Shown here: piece by piece, positions 43,882-54,250 of the stretch
Numbering within the stretch: position 1 is the first letter of the stretch
How the letters are laid out: each line of letters opens with the position of its first letter
Assembly (NCBI RefSeq): GCF_016518545.1
Contig: NZ_JACVTO010000005.1
Span: forward strand, 230,619-294,618
Reading direction: 5' to 3'
Length of the DNA: 64,000 nt
From: Pseudomonas sp. S30
Lineage (GTDB): Bacteria > Pseudomonadota > Gammaproteobacteria > Pseudomonadales > Pseudomonadaceae
Made by a program: the position numbers and the translations under genes
Notes under the pieces: model-generated
Told to the model about the DNA's origin: nothing
What the model saw: only the letters and a program-made list of their open reading frames with translations
Databases searched by the model: none

Positions 43882-46800
43882 TCAGTCTGCCAGCCAGGCG
43901 TTGGCCCATTGCTGCAGATGGTGAGGCCTGAGCAGGTAATCGCGCAGCACTGCCTCACGCAAGGCATCGCCCTGGCGATAGCTCGCCTGCGGATCGGCCA
44001 GGTGCATACGAATGGCTTCCAGCCACTGCGCCGACGTGTTGTCTCGTACACGGGTGCAAGGCAGGTAGCCATCGTAGGCTTTGGTCTGTGTGCAGATCAC
44101 CGGGAAGCCGCAGGCGCCGTACTCGAGCAGACGCAGATTGCTCTTGCAGTCGTTGAACAGGTTCTGCTCGAGCGGCGCCAACGCCAGGTCGAGGTTGAGG
44201 CTCGCCAGTTTCTGCGGATAGACCGCCAGCGGCACGCCCTTGTGGAATTCCTTGACATATGGGCGCAGGACATCCGGACACATGCCGAAGAACACCCAGT
44301 CGACTTCCTCGGCCAGGGTGCGAATGACCTCCAGCAGCAGTTCGAGATCACCTCGGTGACTGGTGCCCCCGGCCCAACCCACGCGGGGACGCAAGGTGGT
44401 CTGCCGTTCGCTGTGCCTGTCGGCCCAGAGGTGAGCGGCAAGCATGTTCGGCACTACGCGGATGTCGTGGTGCATGCTCGACAGGGCGTCGGCCAGAGGC
44501 TGGGTGGAAACCACCAGCCGATCGCACAGGCCGATGCCTTCGCTGACCAGCTCGCGCATGTTGCTGGGCATGTTGCGGGCGTGGGCGTTCTTCTTCGGGA
44601 CATCAATGATGTAGTCATCGATCTCGTAGATTCGCCGCGCATTCGACAAGCGCTTGATACGCTTCATTTCGTCGAGCGATGTGGTGGTATAGCGGCACTG
44701 CAGGATGATGACATCGGGCTGTTCACGCTCGATTTCGATCATTTCCGGCGTGCTGTAGTCCAGACGACCCTGTACCCACCCGGCCTTTTCCAATTCGTGG
44801 AAGGGTTGAGCGACACGGTAATGACCCACCGCGGAGGTATTGATCGGCAACCCCAGCACCGAGGGCAGTACTCGGGCGATGAAAGGGTCCCAACCGCGGC
44901 GCTGTCCGGGGTCGAGGTTGAAACTGGCCATCTTCAGGCTGAGATTGCGGTTGTAGGCCGGATCACGAGCCACCTTGGCCAGCCAGCGGCTATGGAAGGT
45001 GTCCAGATCCAACGCCTTGCGTCGGCTGTCCGGCGCCACGTCATGGGCACTGCCCAGGCGCACCATCAGCGCATAGGGCGTCCATACGCACAGGTAGCCA
45101 CGCTCGCGGGCACGCAGGCACAGGTCTGCGTCGTGCAAGCCAGCCTGCAAGGCCTGGTGATCGAAACCCTCGAGCGTCTCGAACAGTTCCCGGCGTATCA
45201 GCATGCCGTCCAGGGGCAGCGCGCTCCAGTTCTGAGTCGCCTGCAACCGGTGCAGATAACCGCTACTCTCGGCGGATACACCGACGAACGGGCTACTCAC
45301 GCCACCGTGCAACCCCAACACCAGGCCTGCGCCGAACACATTGCCATCGCGGGTGCACAACTTGGGGCCCACCACCCCGACCTCGGGACGTTGCGCCTGG
45401 GCCATCATTTCGCTCAACCAGTGGTCGTCGAAGGCCACGCAGGCACTGTCGAGCATCAGCAGGTACTGCCCAGACGCCGCGTGGCTGGCCTGATTGAAAC
45501 GCTGTACACGCTCCACGGCCTGGACATCCACCACCCGCAACTGAGCGCTGCCCAATGTAGCCATCGCCTGACACCACTGACGCAACTCATGCGGCAGATC
45601 CTCAGGCGCCACCAACAATACCTCGAACGGTGCGTACGCGGTGTGCTCGAACAAGGATTCGACACAGCGCATCGCCGCCGCCAGATCCTGGCCTATATCG
45701 ACCAGAATCGACACCAGACCTGGCTGGGGATGGCGATAGTCCACACGGCACAGGGCAAGTGCCTGATGGCCTATGACCTGGGCGTCCACGCCCAGTCGTA
45801 GCAGATGGGCCGCCACGACCTTGGGCGCCTGCGCGACGATCTCTGGATCGCGCAACCAGCGATCGATGTCCCACTGGCAGTGCACCAGCAACTGATCGAT
45901 ATGCTCGACCACTTGCAGCCCATGCTGCTCGACCAGACGCCAGATCAGGTCATGCGCCGCCAGACTGCCGAAGGTGGGATCGAAACCGCCTGCCGCACGC
46001 AGCGCCTGGCAGTCGAAGGCCAGTACACGGCCGACATAGGGCAGGCTGCGCATCAGGTCGAGGTTGAAATCGGGCTTGAGGATCGGCGTGTGCGCCCGCA
46101 TGGTGTCGTGCCCACCCTCGTCGGGATACAGGCACAGCCGTCCACCCAGTGCCATCCGCTCGGCCATGATGGCCAAGGCGTGCTGCACCAGGCGATCGCC
46201 GGCTCGCAGCAACAGCACCCAGTCGAATTCGCTGGTGGTTGCCAGACGCGCCTGTAATGCCGCGAAGCCGTCGCCCTCATTGTGCAATCGCTCGACCAGC
46301 CCCTCCTCGGGCAAGGCCAGGGTCTGCGGGGCCAACACCCAGCAACCGGCCGACTCGTAAGACTGCGCTTCGAGGCTGCTCAGCGTGGTTCGCACAGCGT
46401 GCTCGTCACCGCTCTGGGCCCAGATGACCGCCACGATGCGCGGGCGCAGGGGCCATTGCTCAAAGCGCTTGGGCAAGGCAGCCACCTGTGCGGCGGACAG
46501 CGCTCGGCACTGCAGCCACTGCGCATACACCTCGTCGAAGGACAGGCAGTCGGTACCGACTTGCTGCTGCTGACGCGCCTGCTGCGCGCCGTACAGTCGG
46601 TTGAGTTCGTACTCGCGCCAGGTCGTCTCGGGCGACGCGCTGTGCTCGTCCAGTGGCAGGTAGCGCACCCAGCCCGTGGCGGGCGCAGGATCACTGGTGC
46701 GCGCCGCGAGCATGGCCTTGATCCAGTCGGTCTCGCTGTCGAAGGCCATGACGAGTCGGGTCTGGTGACTTAGGCGGCCAGGGTGCAGACGCTCGAGGCT

Positions 46801-47481
46801 CAGATAACGCTTGAGATGGCCCAGGTCGCCCCGGCGCATCAGACAGATGTAAAGCGCCAGGTCCAGCCTGGCGATGAAACCGCCCTCTTCCACCAGCGCT
46901 GGCAGATAGGCCTGCACCAGGGTCGTACGCATCAGGGCATGGCTGAGCCCCCCGAACAGGTTCGGTGCGTAGGTTTCCAGAGCCTCCAGCAGATCCCCAC
47001 CGTTGATCAGGGCGTCGTCGGGGCAGAGAATCGCATTGAGCATGCGCGCAGGCAGCAACGCGTCATCGGCATCGCACAGCATGCGCTGGCAGGTGGTCAT
47101 GCTCACCCCAGGATGCGCACCCATCAGCGCAGCCTGTTGACTCACGCAATCCGGGAACAAACGGTCGTCGTCGCAGAGAAACTTGATCAGCTCGCCACGC
47201 GCCTGGGCCAGGCAGGCCAATAGGTTGCGGGCAAAGCCCAGCGTCTGGCCATTACGCTGATAACGTACCGCTACCCCCCTGCTCGCCACCACTTCCTCGA
47301 CGATTCGTTCGATCTGGTCATCGCGGCTGTCGTCACAGACCAGCACTTCGAAGTGGGGATAGTCCTGCTCGACCGCACTGAGCAGCGTGGCACGAAAGAA
47401 TTCGGCACTGAAAGCGGGGATGGCGATGCTGACGAGCACAGGTGGGGTCACGGCGCGAAACCTTGTGGGAGGCCCGCGCAC
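43882..47481 (-). CDS. Giant multi-module glycosyltransferase downstream of flgL
   Basis: About 1199 residues. The N-terminal GT2 domain has VSIAIPAFSAEFFRATLLSA, EVLVCDDSRDD and LIKFLCDDDRLF, a full metal-binding motif. A degenerate GT2 block (about 335-560) and a third GT2 module follow (GLVSILVDIGQDLAAAM, LLMLDSACVAF, LHDADLCLRARERGY). The C-terminal GT4 domain has RVGWAGGTSHRGDLELLLEV and the E-x7-E-like region KSNLRLLEYGACGFPVICTQ. The start is GTG 47481 or GTG 47451 (VTPPVLVSIAIPAF); the latter has AAGG upstream. It lies 42 bp or more after flgL, so it is probably transcribed with flgL. Confidence 0.83.
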   Translation of the reverse strand: MRGPPTRFRAVTPPVLVSIAIPAFSAEFFRATLLSAVEQDYPHFEVLVCDDSRDDQIERIVEEVVASRGVAVRYQRNGQTLGFARNLLACLAQARGELIKFLCDDDRLFPDCVSQQAALMGAHPGVSMTTCQRMLCDADDALLPARMLNAILCPDDALINGGDLLEALETYAPNLFGGLSHALMRTTLVQAYLPALVEEGGFIARLDLALYICLMRRGDLGHLKRYLSLERLHPGRLSHQTRLVMAFDSETDWIKAMLAARTSDPAPATGWVRYLPLDEHSASPETTWREYELNRLYGAQQARQQQQVGTDCLSFDEVYAQWLQCRALSAAQVAALPKRFEQWPLRPRIVAVIWAQSGDEHAVRTTLSSLEAQSYESAGCWVLAPQTLALPEEGLVERLHNEGDGFAALQARLATTSEFDWVLLLRAGDRLVQHALAIMAERMALGGRLCLYPDEGGHDTMRAHTPILKPDFNLDLMRSLPYVGRVLAFDCQALRAAGGFDPTFGSLAAHDLIWRLVEQHGLQVVEHIDQLLVHCQWDIDRWLRDPEIVAQAPKVVAAHLLRLGVDAQVIGHQALALCRVDYRHPQPGLVSILVDIGQDLAAAMRCVESLFEHTAYAPFEVLLVAPEDLPHELRQWCQAMATLGSAQLRVVDVQAVERVQRFNQASHAASGQYLLMLDSACVAFDDHWLSEMMAQAQRPEVGVVGPKLCTRDGNVFGAGLVLGLHGGVSSPFVGVSAESSGYLHRLQATQNWSALPLDGMLIRRELFETLEGFDHQALQAGLHDADLCLRARERGYLCVWTPYALMVRLGSAHDVAPDSRRKALDLDTFHSRWLAKVARDPAYNRNLSLKMASFNLDPGQRRGWDPFIARVLPSVLGLPINTSAVGHYRVAQPFHELEKAGWVQGRLDYSTPEMIEIEREQPDVIILQCRYTTTSLDEMKRIKRLSNARRIYEIDDYIIDVPKKNAHARNMPSNMRELVSEGIGLCDRLVVSTQPLADALSSMHHDIRVVPNMLAAHLWADRHSERQTTLRPRVGWAGGTSHRGDLELLLEVIRTLAEEVDWVFFGMCPDVLRPYVKEFHKGVPLAVYPQKLASLNLDLALAPLEQNLFNDCKSNLRLLEYGACGFPVICTQTKAYDGYLPCTRVRDNTSAQWLEAIRMHLADPQASYRQGDALREAVLRDYLLRPHHLQQWANAWLAD

Positions 47482-47523
47482 GGTGTCCGGTAACGCACAC
47501 GCACGGGCCGTGAAGCGAAAGGA

Positions 47524-49092
47524 TCAGATGTAGTTGACCAACGACAAGCTGGCGATCTTGGCATAAGACTGCAGCGAAGCCTGGTACATGTTGGTCTGCA
47601 TCTGCAGTCGCATCATCACCTGCGCCGGATCGCTGTCGCGGATCGAACTCTGGGTCTTGGCGTTCTCGGTGGTCAGCGCCTCGTTGGTCTCGGACTGCAC
47701 GTCCAGCGCCGCGCCACGGCCACCGATGCTGCTGATGGACGAAGCGACCTGATCGGACGCGCTGCGAACGTTGCCGATCGCCGAATCCAGGGCGGCCTGG
47801 AAATTTCGCTTGGCGGTCGGATCGCTGTCCACCGGGGTGCTCAGGGCCGCGCGCAACTGGCCGATGGTGTCGAGCACGTTCTGGGTCTGGTGGGTATCGA
47901 CCTTGATGCCGAAGGAGTCCCCGGCATTGGGTGTGCCCGACAGCTGGAAGCTCACGCCCGAGGCAGTGGCCGTGGAGCCGGACAGCGTACCGGTGGAAAT
48001 CGGTCGGCTGTTGTCGTTCATCGGCGCGGCGTACAGCTCGAAGTCGGTGGCGCTGGTGAACTTCAGCACCGCCCCGCCGCCCGGGAACGAGGCGTTGTAC
48101 TGGCCCTGGTCGCTGATGGTGGCGCCGGTCACCTGGGCCGAGGAGCTGTTGCCGGGGCTGCGCGAGCCGGCGATGGAGTCGGCCTTGGAGCTGAGGCTGA
48201 AGGTATGCCCGGCGATGGCCGCATCGGGATTGGCCTGATCACCAGCCTTGAGGCTGATGCCCAGGCGCAGGTCCACGCCGCGGAATGAGATCGATGGGTT
48301 GTCGCTCTTCGGGTCGAAGGTGCCGCCCTGGGAGGCTTCCAGGGTGACATCGTTGCCACCGGCGTCGAGGATGCGGTACTGGGTGCTGCTGAGAAACTCG
48401 ATGTTGTACGGCTCGCCGCCACGGAAGCGGTCATTGTAGGTAGCGCTGCCGGACACCTGGCCATCGGACAGGCTGACGCGGCCATCGTCCACCGCCGGTG
48501 CAGTCAGGCGGGTCTGGCTGCGGCTGGTGTTGAGCGCCTGCTCGAAGGCATCGTAGCCGGTCTCGTTGGTGGCCAGGCTGAGCATGTCGCCGACCTGCAG
48601 CTTGAGCTGGCTCTGGTCGCCCTGGTAGCTGTAGGTGCCGTCGGCATTGCGGACATACGGTGGGGTGTCGCCCTTGGAGCCGGAGAACAGGTACTTGCCG
48701 TTCTCGTCGCGGCTGTTCATCAAGGAGAACAATTGGTCCTCGAGCGATTTCAGCTCGGCGGCATTGGCCTTGCGGTCATCGTCGGTGAAGCCGGCGTTGC
48801 CGGAACTGATCGCCAGTTCGTTGACACGCTGCAAGACGTTGCTGATGCCGTTGAGCGTGCTCTCGGCCGTGCCCAGCGCGTTGCGCACGTTGGTGGTGTT
48901 GGTCTTGTACTGCTCCAGCATGTTCTTCTGCTGATCGAGCTGCAGCAACCGCGAGGCGCCGACCGGATCGTCGGCGGCGGTGCGTACGCGAACCAGATCG
49001 GTGGCTTCCTGCTGGGTCTTGACCAGGTTGCCAAGGCCGCGCTGGTTGTTGGTGCTGCTGGTGTTGTAGAACTGCGAAGTGGAAATGCGCAC
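47524..49092 (-). CDS. flgL: FlgL, hook-filament junction protein
   Basis: Second hook-filament junction protein (HAP3). The 522-residue protein has flagellin-like terminal helices (MRISTSQFYNTSSTNNQRGL at the N-terminus, MYQASLQSYAKIASLSLVNYI at the C-terminus) around a long variable centre. It uses a GTG start at 49092 with AGGAG 9 nt upstream. It follows flgK by 14 bp. Confidence 0.95.
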   Translation of the reverse strand: MRISTSQFYNTSSTNNQRGLGNLVKTQQEATDLVRVRTAADDPVGASRLLQLDQQKNMLEQYKTNTTNVRNALGTAESTLNGISNVLQRVNELAISSGNAGFTDDDRKANAAELKSLEDQLFSLMNSRDENGKYLFSGSKGDTPPYVRNADGTYSYQGDQSQLKLQVGDMLSLATNETGYDAFEQALNTSRSQTRLTAPAVDDGRVSLSDGQVSGSATYNDRFRGGEPYNIEFLSSTQYRILDAGGNDVTLEASQGGTFDPKSDNPSISFRGVDLRLGISLKAGDQANPDAAIAGHTFSLSSKADSIAGSRSPGNSSSAQVTGATISDQGQYNASFPGGGAVLKFTSATDFELYAAPMNDNSRPISTGTLSGSTATASGVSFQLSGTPNAGDSFGIKVDTHQTQNVLDTIGQLRAALSTPVDSDPTAKRNFQAALDSAIGNVRSASDQVASSISSIGGRGAALDVQSETNEALTTENAKTQSSIRDSDPAQVMMRLQMQTNMYQASLQSYAKIASLSLVNYI

Positions 49093-49106
49093 GGTCTACG
49101 TCTCCT

Positions 49107-51152
49107 TCAAAGGCTGTTGATCAAGGTGGCGAAGGTGGCCTGGGCCGCCTTGATGATCTGCGAGGACGCGGTGTAGTACTGCTGGAACTTGACCAGGTTG
49201 CCGGTCTCTTCGTCGATCGACACGCCCGAGACGCTATCGCGCCCATCCAGTGCCGATTTCTGCAACGCATCGGTGGCGTCCATGTCCATGCTCGCCTGGC
49301 TGGCCTTGCCGCCGACGTTGGAGACCAGCTTGGCGTAGGCGTCGGTCAGGCTGATGCCGCGGCCATCCGCGCCCACGTCCACGGTGGCCTTGGTCTGCAG
49401 GTCGATGATCGACTGGGCGTTGCGGTTGTCCGAGGAACCGGCGGCGGTCAGCGACACGGTGAAGTTGTCGCCGCTCTTGGGCGCACCGGCCACGTCCATC
49501 TCGAAGGTGAAGTTGCGCTGGGTGGCGCCGTCCATGATCGGGTTGCCGGAGCCGTCGACCATCGGCACGGACAGTTGCAGCTTGTTGCTCTGGCCGGGAA
49601 TGAAGGTGCCGGTGCCGATGGAATTGCCCTTGGCGTCGTACAGGGTGTAGCCCTGGGGCGAGGCCGAATCGTCGCCGAAGACCAGCTTGACCGGGGTGGA
49701 ATACTTGAGGCCGGTCTGCAACTGGGAGCGGTCGGTGGCGTTGTAGATGTCCAGCTGCGAGGTCAGGGTCGGTTGGCTCACCAGGCCCGTGCCCTGGTTG
49801 CCCGAGCCATTGACCACGCTCAGCGGCGAGGACATCGCCAGGCGCTTGGGATCGGTCAGGGTGGCCTCGATGCCGGCAGCGGCGTTGCGGGTCGGGGTCA
49901 GCTTGAAGCTGTCGCCGGCCGACACCGCGCCACCGTTGAGCGACAGGCTGAAGCCGTCGATCACCTTGGGCGGGTTGTCGGTGAGGTCGAAGTTGCCCAT
50001 GTCGGTGCCGTCGGGCAGCTTGCGCACGTTGTAGCCGGTGGCGCTGGTGAAGGTCACCTGGTAATCGCTGGTGCTGAGCTGGCCGCTGTTCTTGATGGTC
50101 ACATCGAGATTGCCCGAACCGGCACTGTTGCCCTGGCGAGCGATGCTGCGCTGGCTGACCGCCTGGGCGCTGTTGATGTCCCCGAACAGCATGGCGCCGA
50201 AGTCGCCGTTCTTGTCGATGCCCTGGCCAAGTTGACGGTTGATCGCATCGGACACCACCAGCGCCACCCGGCCCAGTTCGTTGAGCGCCGGATCCAGGGT
50301 GTCCTTGCGATAGCGCAGCAGACCACCGAGCTCGCCACCGGTGGTGGTAGCGGTGATGTCCATCTTGGTGCTGCCGCGGTTGAGGATCAGGCTCATGCGC
50401 GTGGGGTCGTCGCGCCCCGGCGCCACTTCCAGGGTCTGGGTGGTCTTGCCCAGCACCAGCGACTGGCCGCTTGGCAGGTAGATGTCGTAGTTGCCTTCGC
50501 GCTCCACCACCTGGGTGCCGACCAGCTTGTTGAGCTCGCGCACGGCGCCGTCGCGCTGGTCGAGCAGGTCGTTGGGCTGGCCCTGGATGGCCGAGACACG
50601 GGAAATCTGCTCGTTGAACTGGGCGATGGTGGTGGTGAGCTTGTTCACCTGGTCGGCCAGGGAGGCCATGTTGGCATTGATGTTGGTGTTCTGCTGGTTG
50701 AGCTGCGACGACAGGCTGTTGAAGCGCTTGGCCAGGGACTGCGCGCCGGTGAGCAGCAATTGCCGCGAAGCGTCCTCGTTGGGCTTGGCCGCCGCATCCT
50801 GCATGGCGCCGAAGAAGGTCTTCAGCGCCGCGGTGATACCGGTGTCGGCGCTGGACAGGGCAGTGTCCAGCGGCGAGATCTGCTTGAGGTACGACGTGGC
50901 GTCGGTGGACAGCGAGGTGGTGGTGCGCAGCTGGTTCTCGAGGAAGGCGTTGTACACCCGGCGCACGTCGGCCAGGGTGGTGCCGGTGCCCATGAAGACC
51001 GTGCCGACCTGCTGCGAGCCCTTGGTCTTCTGCACGATCTGCTGGCGCGAGTAGCTGTCCACATCGGCGTTGGCGATGTTGTTACCCAGGGTGTGCAACC
51101 CCGATTGCGCGGCGCCCAGACCGGACATGCCAATATTGATCAAGCTCGCCAT
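49107..51152 (-). CDS. flgK: FlgK, hook-filament junction protein
   Basis: First hook-filament junction protein (HAP1). The 681-residue protein starts MASLINIGMSGLGAAQSGLHTLGNNIANAD with the rod/hook-family N-terminal motif (NNIANADVDSYSRQ). It ends with EETGNLVKFQQYYTASSQIIKAAQATF (as overlapping blocks), the typical axial-protein C-terminus. It lies between flgJ (12 bp) and flgL. Confidence 0.97.
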   Translation of the reverse strand: MASLINIGMSGLGAAQSGLHTLGNNIANADVDSYSRQQIVQKTKGSQQVGTVFMGTGTTLADVRRVYNAFLENQLRTTTSLSTDATSYLKQISPLDTALSSADTGITAALKTFFGAMQDAAAKPNEDASRQLLLTGAQSLAKRFNSLSSQLNQQNTNINANMASLADQVNKLTTTIAQFNEQISRVSAIQGQPNDLLDQRDGAVRELNKLVGTQVVEREGNYDIYLPSGQSLVLGKTTQTLEVAPGRDDPTRMSLILNRGSTKMDITATTTGGELGGLLRYRKDTLDPALNELGRVALVVSDAINRQLGQGIDKNGDFGAMLFGDINSAQAVSQRSIARQGNSAGSGNLDVTIKNSGQLSTSDYQVTFTSATGYNVRKLPDGTDMGNFDLTDNPPKVIDGFSLSLNGGAVSAGDSFKLTPTRNAAAGIEATLTDPKRLAMSSPLSVVNGSGNQGTGLVSQPTLTSQLDIYNATDRSQLQTGLKYSTPVKLVFGDDSASPQGYTLYDAKGNSIGTGTFIPGQSNKLQLSVPMVDGSGNPIMDGATQRNFTFEMDVAGAPKSGDNFTVSLTAAGSSDNRNAQSIIDLQTKATVDVGADGRGISLTDAYAKLVSNVGGKASQASMDMDATDALQKSALDGRDSVSGVSIDEETGNLVKFQQYYTASSQIIKAAQATFATLINSL

Positions 51153-51164
51153 GTTTCGCTGCCC

Positions 51165-52361
51165 TTAAAGTTGCGTGGTGGTCCCGAGCATTGCGTAGCT
51201 CGTGTCCGACTTCATCTGCCGTGCGATCTGCGAGATCTTGCTGGCGTAGTTGGGGTCGGTGGCATACCCCGCCTTCTGCAGCTCCCGCACGAACTGTTCC
51301 GGGTTATCGGCTGCGTCGACCGCAGCTTTATAGCGTGAATTGTTCTGCAACAAGCTCACCAGGTCGTGGAAGCTGTCCTGGTAGGACTCGTAGGAGCGAA
51401 ACGCAGCCGTCTCCTTGACGAACTGACCATTGCGGAACTCGCTGGTGATCGCCCTCGCCTCGCCGCCCTGCCAGCTGCCCGTAGCCTTGATGCCGAACAG
51501 GTTATGGCTGCTGCTGCCATCGGGATTGCGCATCACCGACTTGCCCCACCCGGTTTCCAGCGCCGCCTGGGCCACCAGGTAGCGCGGATCGATGCCGATG
51601 CGCTTGGCGGCCTGCTCGGCCATTGGCAGCATGGTGGCGACGAAGGCGTCGCTGTCGGCGAAGGCTTTGTTCGGCGCCAAGGGCGGCTGGGCCACCGCGC
51701 GGCCGAGGATCTGCAGGTCGCGCCCGGGGGCGGCGAAGGTCTGCGCCGGCTGCCAGTCACCCGTGGCCACGCCACCGGCCGGAATCTCGACACGCTGTGG
51801 CAGGGCCGACGTATTGGTCGCGCTCGCCGCGGCCCCGGCCGACGGTACGATACCGGCCAGCAGCCGATCGGTGAGCCTGCCCGGGAGTGCCAGGCGACGG
51901 GCGTTTAGCGCGGCCACGTCGTTACGGGTGGCCGTGGACTCGACGGCCTGGGGCGCACTGACCACCTTGGTCCCCCACAGCGCCGGCGCATTGCCATCCA
52001 CGCGCGGGAACGGGCTGGTGTTGGGCCGTGCGGCCTTGTTCTTGGACAACTGCCGCACCAGCACGTCCTGCAGGCCGATGCCGCCGCCTTCACGGGACAT
52101 GCTCACCGCCAGTTGCTGATCGTACATGTCACGGTACTGCTTGACCGTTTCGGTGTTCATCGGGTCGTCGGCAGCCAGCACATCGCCGGCCTTGCGCGAA
52201 GCCTTGAGCATTTCGCCGATGAACAGCGATTCGAATTCCTGGGCCACCTTGCGAATGTTGCCATCGCTGTCGCGGTCGCCATGCTTGAGCGAGTTGAGCC
52301 GATTGAGGTCGGTGTAGGCACCGCTGTCGCCGCTGCTGGAAACCAGGCTCTTGGGGGTCAT
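51165..52361 (-). CDS. flgJ: FlgJ, rod-cap protein with peptidoglycan hydrolase domain
   Basis: Two-domain protein of 398 residues. The N-terminal rod-cap part runs through VAQEFESLFIGEMLKASRKAG. The C-terminal glucosaminidase domain (LVAQAALETGWGKSVMRNPDG; HNLFGIKATGSW) opens the cell wall for the rod. A Ser/Ala-rich linker joins them. It is secreted through the export apparatus, so the lack of a Sec signal is expected. flgI lies 11 bp upstream. Confidence 0.96.
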   Translation of the reverse strand: MTPKSLVSSSGDSGAYTDLNRLNSLKHGDRDSDGNIRKVAQEFESLFIGEMLKASRKAGDVLAADDPMNTETVKQYRDMYDQQLAVSMSREGGGIGLQDVLVRQLSKNKAARPNTSPFPRVDGNAPALWGTKVVSAPQAVESTATRNDVAALNARRLALPGRLTDRLLAGIVPSAGAAASATNTSALPQRVEIPAGGVATGDWQPAQTFAAPGRDLQILGRAVAQPPLAPNKAFADSDAFVATMLPMAEQAAKRIGIDPRYLVAQAALETGWGKSVMRNPDGSSSHNLFGIKATGSWQGGEARAITSEFRNGQFVKETAAFRSYESYQDSFHDLVSLLQNNSRYKAAVDAADNPEQFVRELQKAGYATDPNYASKISQIARQMKSDTSYAMLGTTTQL

Positions 52362-52372
52362 GGCGCGCGTCC

Positions 52373-53488
52373 TCAGATCACGATCAGGTCGGCCTGCAGG
52401 GCGCCGGCCTGTTTCAGAGCTTCGAGAATCGCCATCAGGTCGCCCGGTGCCGCGCCGACCTGGTTCACCGCCCGGACGATTTCATCCAGCGTGGTGCCCG
52501 GGCCGAACTTGAACATCGGCTTGGCTTCCTGTTGCGCGTTGACCCGCGAGCGCGGCACCACGGCTGTCTGGCCATTGGACAAGGGCCCCGGCTGGCTGAC
52601 GATGGGGTCCTCGGTGATGGTCACCGTCAGGCTGCCATGGGTGACCGCCGCCGGGGACACCTTGACGTTCTGGCCGATGACGATGGTGCCGGTACGCGAG
52701 TTGATGATGACCTTGGCCACGGCCTGGCCCGGATCGATCTCCAGGTTCTCCAGGATCGACAGGTAGTCCACCCGCTGGCTCGGATCCATCGGTGCGCTGA
52801 CCCGCACCGAACCGCCGTCCAGCGCCTGTGCCACGCCTGGGCCGAGCAGTTCGTTGACCTTGTCGACGATGTGCTTGGCGGTGGTGAAGTCCGGACGGTT
52901 GAGGTTCAGGGTGAGCGTGTTGCCCTGGTTGAAACCACTGGGCACCGCGCGTTCGACCGAGGCACCACCGGGGATCCGGCCTGCCGAGGGCACGTTGACG
53001 GTGATCTTCGAGCCGTCGCGACCCTCGGCATCGAAGCCGCCGACCACCAGGTTGCCCTGGGCGATGGCGTAGACATTACCGTCGATACCCTTGAGCGGCG
53101 TCATCAACAGGCTGCCGCCACGCAGGCTCTTGGAGTTGCCGATCGACGACACGGTGATGTCGATCACCTGGCCGGGCTTGGCGAACGCCGGCAGGTCGGC
53201 ATGCACCGACACCGCCGCGACGTTCTTGAGCTGTACGTTGCCCGAGCCTGGCGGCACCTTGATCCCGAACTGCGAGAGCATGTTGTTGAAGGTCTGCAGG
53301 GTGAACGGCGTCTGGGTGGTCTGGTCACCCGTGCCGTTGAGCCCCACCACCAGCCCATAACCGATCAGCTGGTTGGCGCGCACGCCGGAAATGCTGGCGA
53401 TGTCCTTCAAGCGCTCGGCATGAGCGGTGAAGGCCAAGGGCAGGAGCAGGAACGCGGCGATCAGCCGTCTGGCGTTGGACATGATCAT
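52373..53488 (-). CDS. flgI: FlgI, P-ring protein
   Basis: Periplasmic P-ring subunit surrounding the rod in the peptidoglycan layer. The 371-residue protein has a Sec signal peptide ([18 protein letters not shown]) and the family start of the mature protein [31 protein letters not shown] in overlapping blocks. The C-terminus ends [23 protein letters not shown]. Starts at ATG 53488 or ATG 53482 are both possible. It follows flgH by 6 bp. Confidence 0.97.
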   Translation of the reverse strand: MIMSNARRLIAAFLLLPLAFTAHAERLKDIASISGVRANQLIGYGLVVGLNGTGDQTTQTPFTLQTFNNMLSQFGIKVPPGSGNVQLKNVAAVSVHADLPAFAKPGQVIDITVSSIGNSKSLRGGSLLMTPLKGIDGNVYAIAQGNLVVGGFDAEGRDGSKITVNVPSAGRIPGGASVERAVPSGFNQGNTLTLNLNRPDFTTAKHIVDKVNELLGPGVAQALDGGSVRVSAPMDPSQRVDYLSILENLEIDPGQAVAKVIINSRTGTIVIGQNVKVSPAAVTHGSLTVTITEDPIVSQPGPLSNGQTAVVPRSRVNAQQEAKPMFKFGPGTTLDEIVRAVNQVGAAPGDLMAILEALKQAGALQADLIVI

Positions 53489-53494
53489 TCGTAC

Positions 53495-54190
53495 TCAGAA
53501 GGGCCAGAGCGGGCTCATGAAGAAACGGTCCAGCCACCCGGGCTGGCTGGCATCGGCGAAGGAGCCGGTGCCCGAGTAGGTGATGCGCGCATCGGCCACC
53601 CGCGTGGACGGTACGGTGTTGTCCGTGGCGATGTCGTCGGCGCGGACCAGCCCGGCGATGCGCACCAGCTCTTCACCGGTGTTGAGGGTCATCCACTTCT
53701 CGCCGCGCACGGCGATGATGCCATTGGGCAACACCTCGGCGACGGTGACGGTGACCGAACCGGTCAGGGTATTGCCCTGGCTGGCCTGGCTGGCGCCCTT
53801 GGTGGTGCGCTCGCCGTTGTAGCCGGCATTGAGCGACAGGTCGCCGCCGCCGAACGGATTGTTGGTGTTCGGCGTGGTACCGAACAGCGAGGTCAGGCCG
53901 AGGTTGGCCTTGCTGTTCTTCTGCAACTGCGAGCCGGCGTTCTTGCTCGCCGAGGTGCGCTCGTTGAGGGTGATGGTGATGATGTCACCGACCCGGAACG
54001 CCTTGCGGTCGCCATACATGTTCTGTTCGAAGCCGGCCTGGTAGATCGAACCGTTGTTGGCCGCCGCCGGCAACGGCGTGCGTGGCAGCACGGGCGCATA
54101 GTACGGGTCGTTGGGCTTGGCGGCCGGCGCGACGCAGCCGCCCAGCAGCACAGCCCCGCCCAGGGCGACGACGGAGAACAGACGATTCAT
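53495..54190 (-). CDS. flgH: FlgH, L-ring lipoprotein
   Basis: Outer-membrane L-ring subunit. The 231-residue protein has a lipoprotein signal with lipobox LGGC ([19 protein letters not shown]) and the family blocks [19 protein letters not shown] and [18 protein letters not shown]. It lies 60 bp after flgG. Confidence 0.97.
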   Translation of the reverse strand: MNRLFSVVALGGAVLLGGCVAPAAKPNDPYYAPVLPRTPLPAAANNGSIYQAGFEQNMYGDRKAFRVGDIITITLNERTSASKNAGSQLQKNSKANLGLTSLFGTTPNTNNPFGGGDLSLNAGYNGERTTKGASQASQGNTLTGSVTVTVAEVLPNGIIAVRGEKWMTLNTGEELVRIAGLVRADDIATDNTVPSTRVADARITYSGTGSFADASQPGWLDRFFMSPLWPF

Positions 54191-54250
54191 GACGCTTACC
54201 TCGCGGTGTAGCAGGCGCTGACGCAGCGCCCGGGTCGCTAGAGCCAGGGC

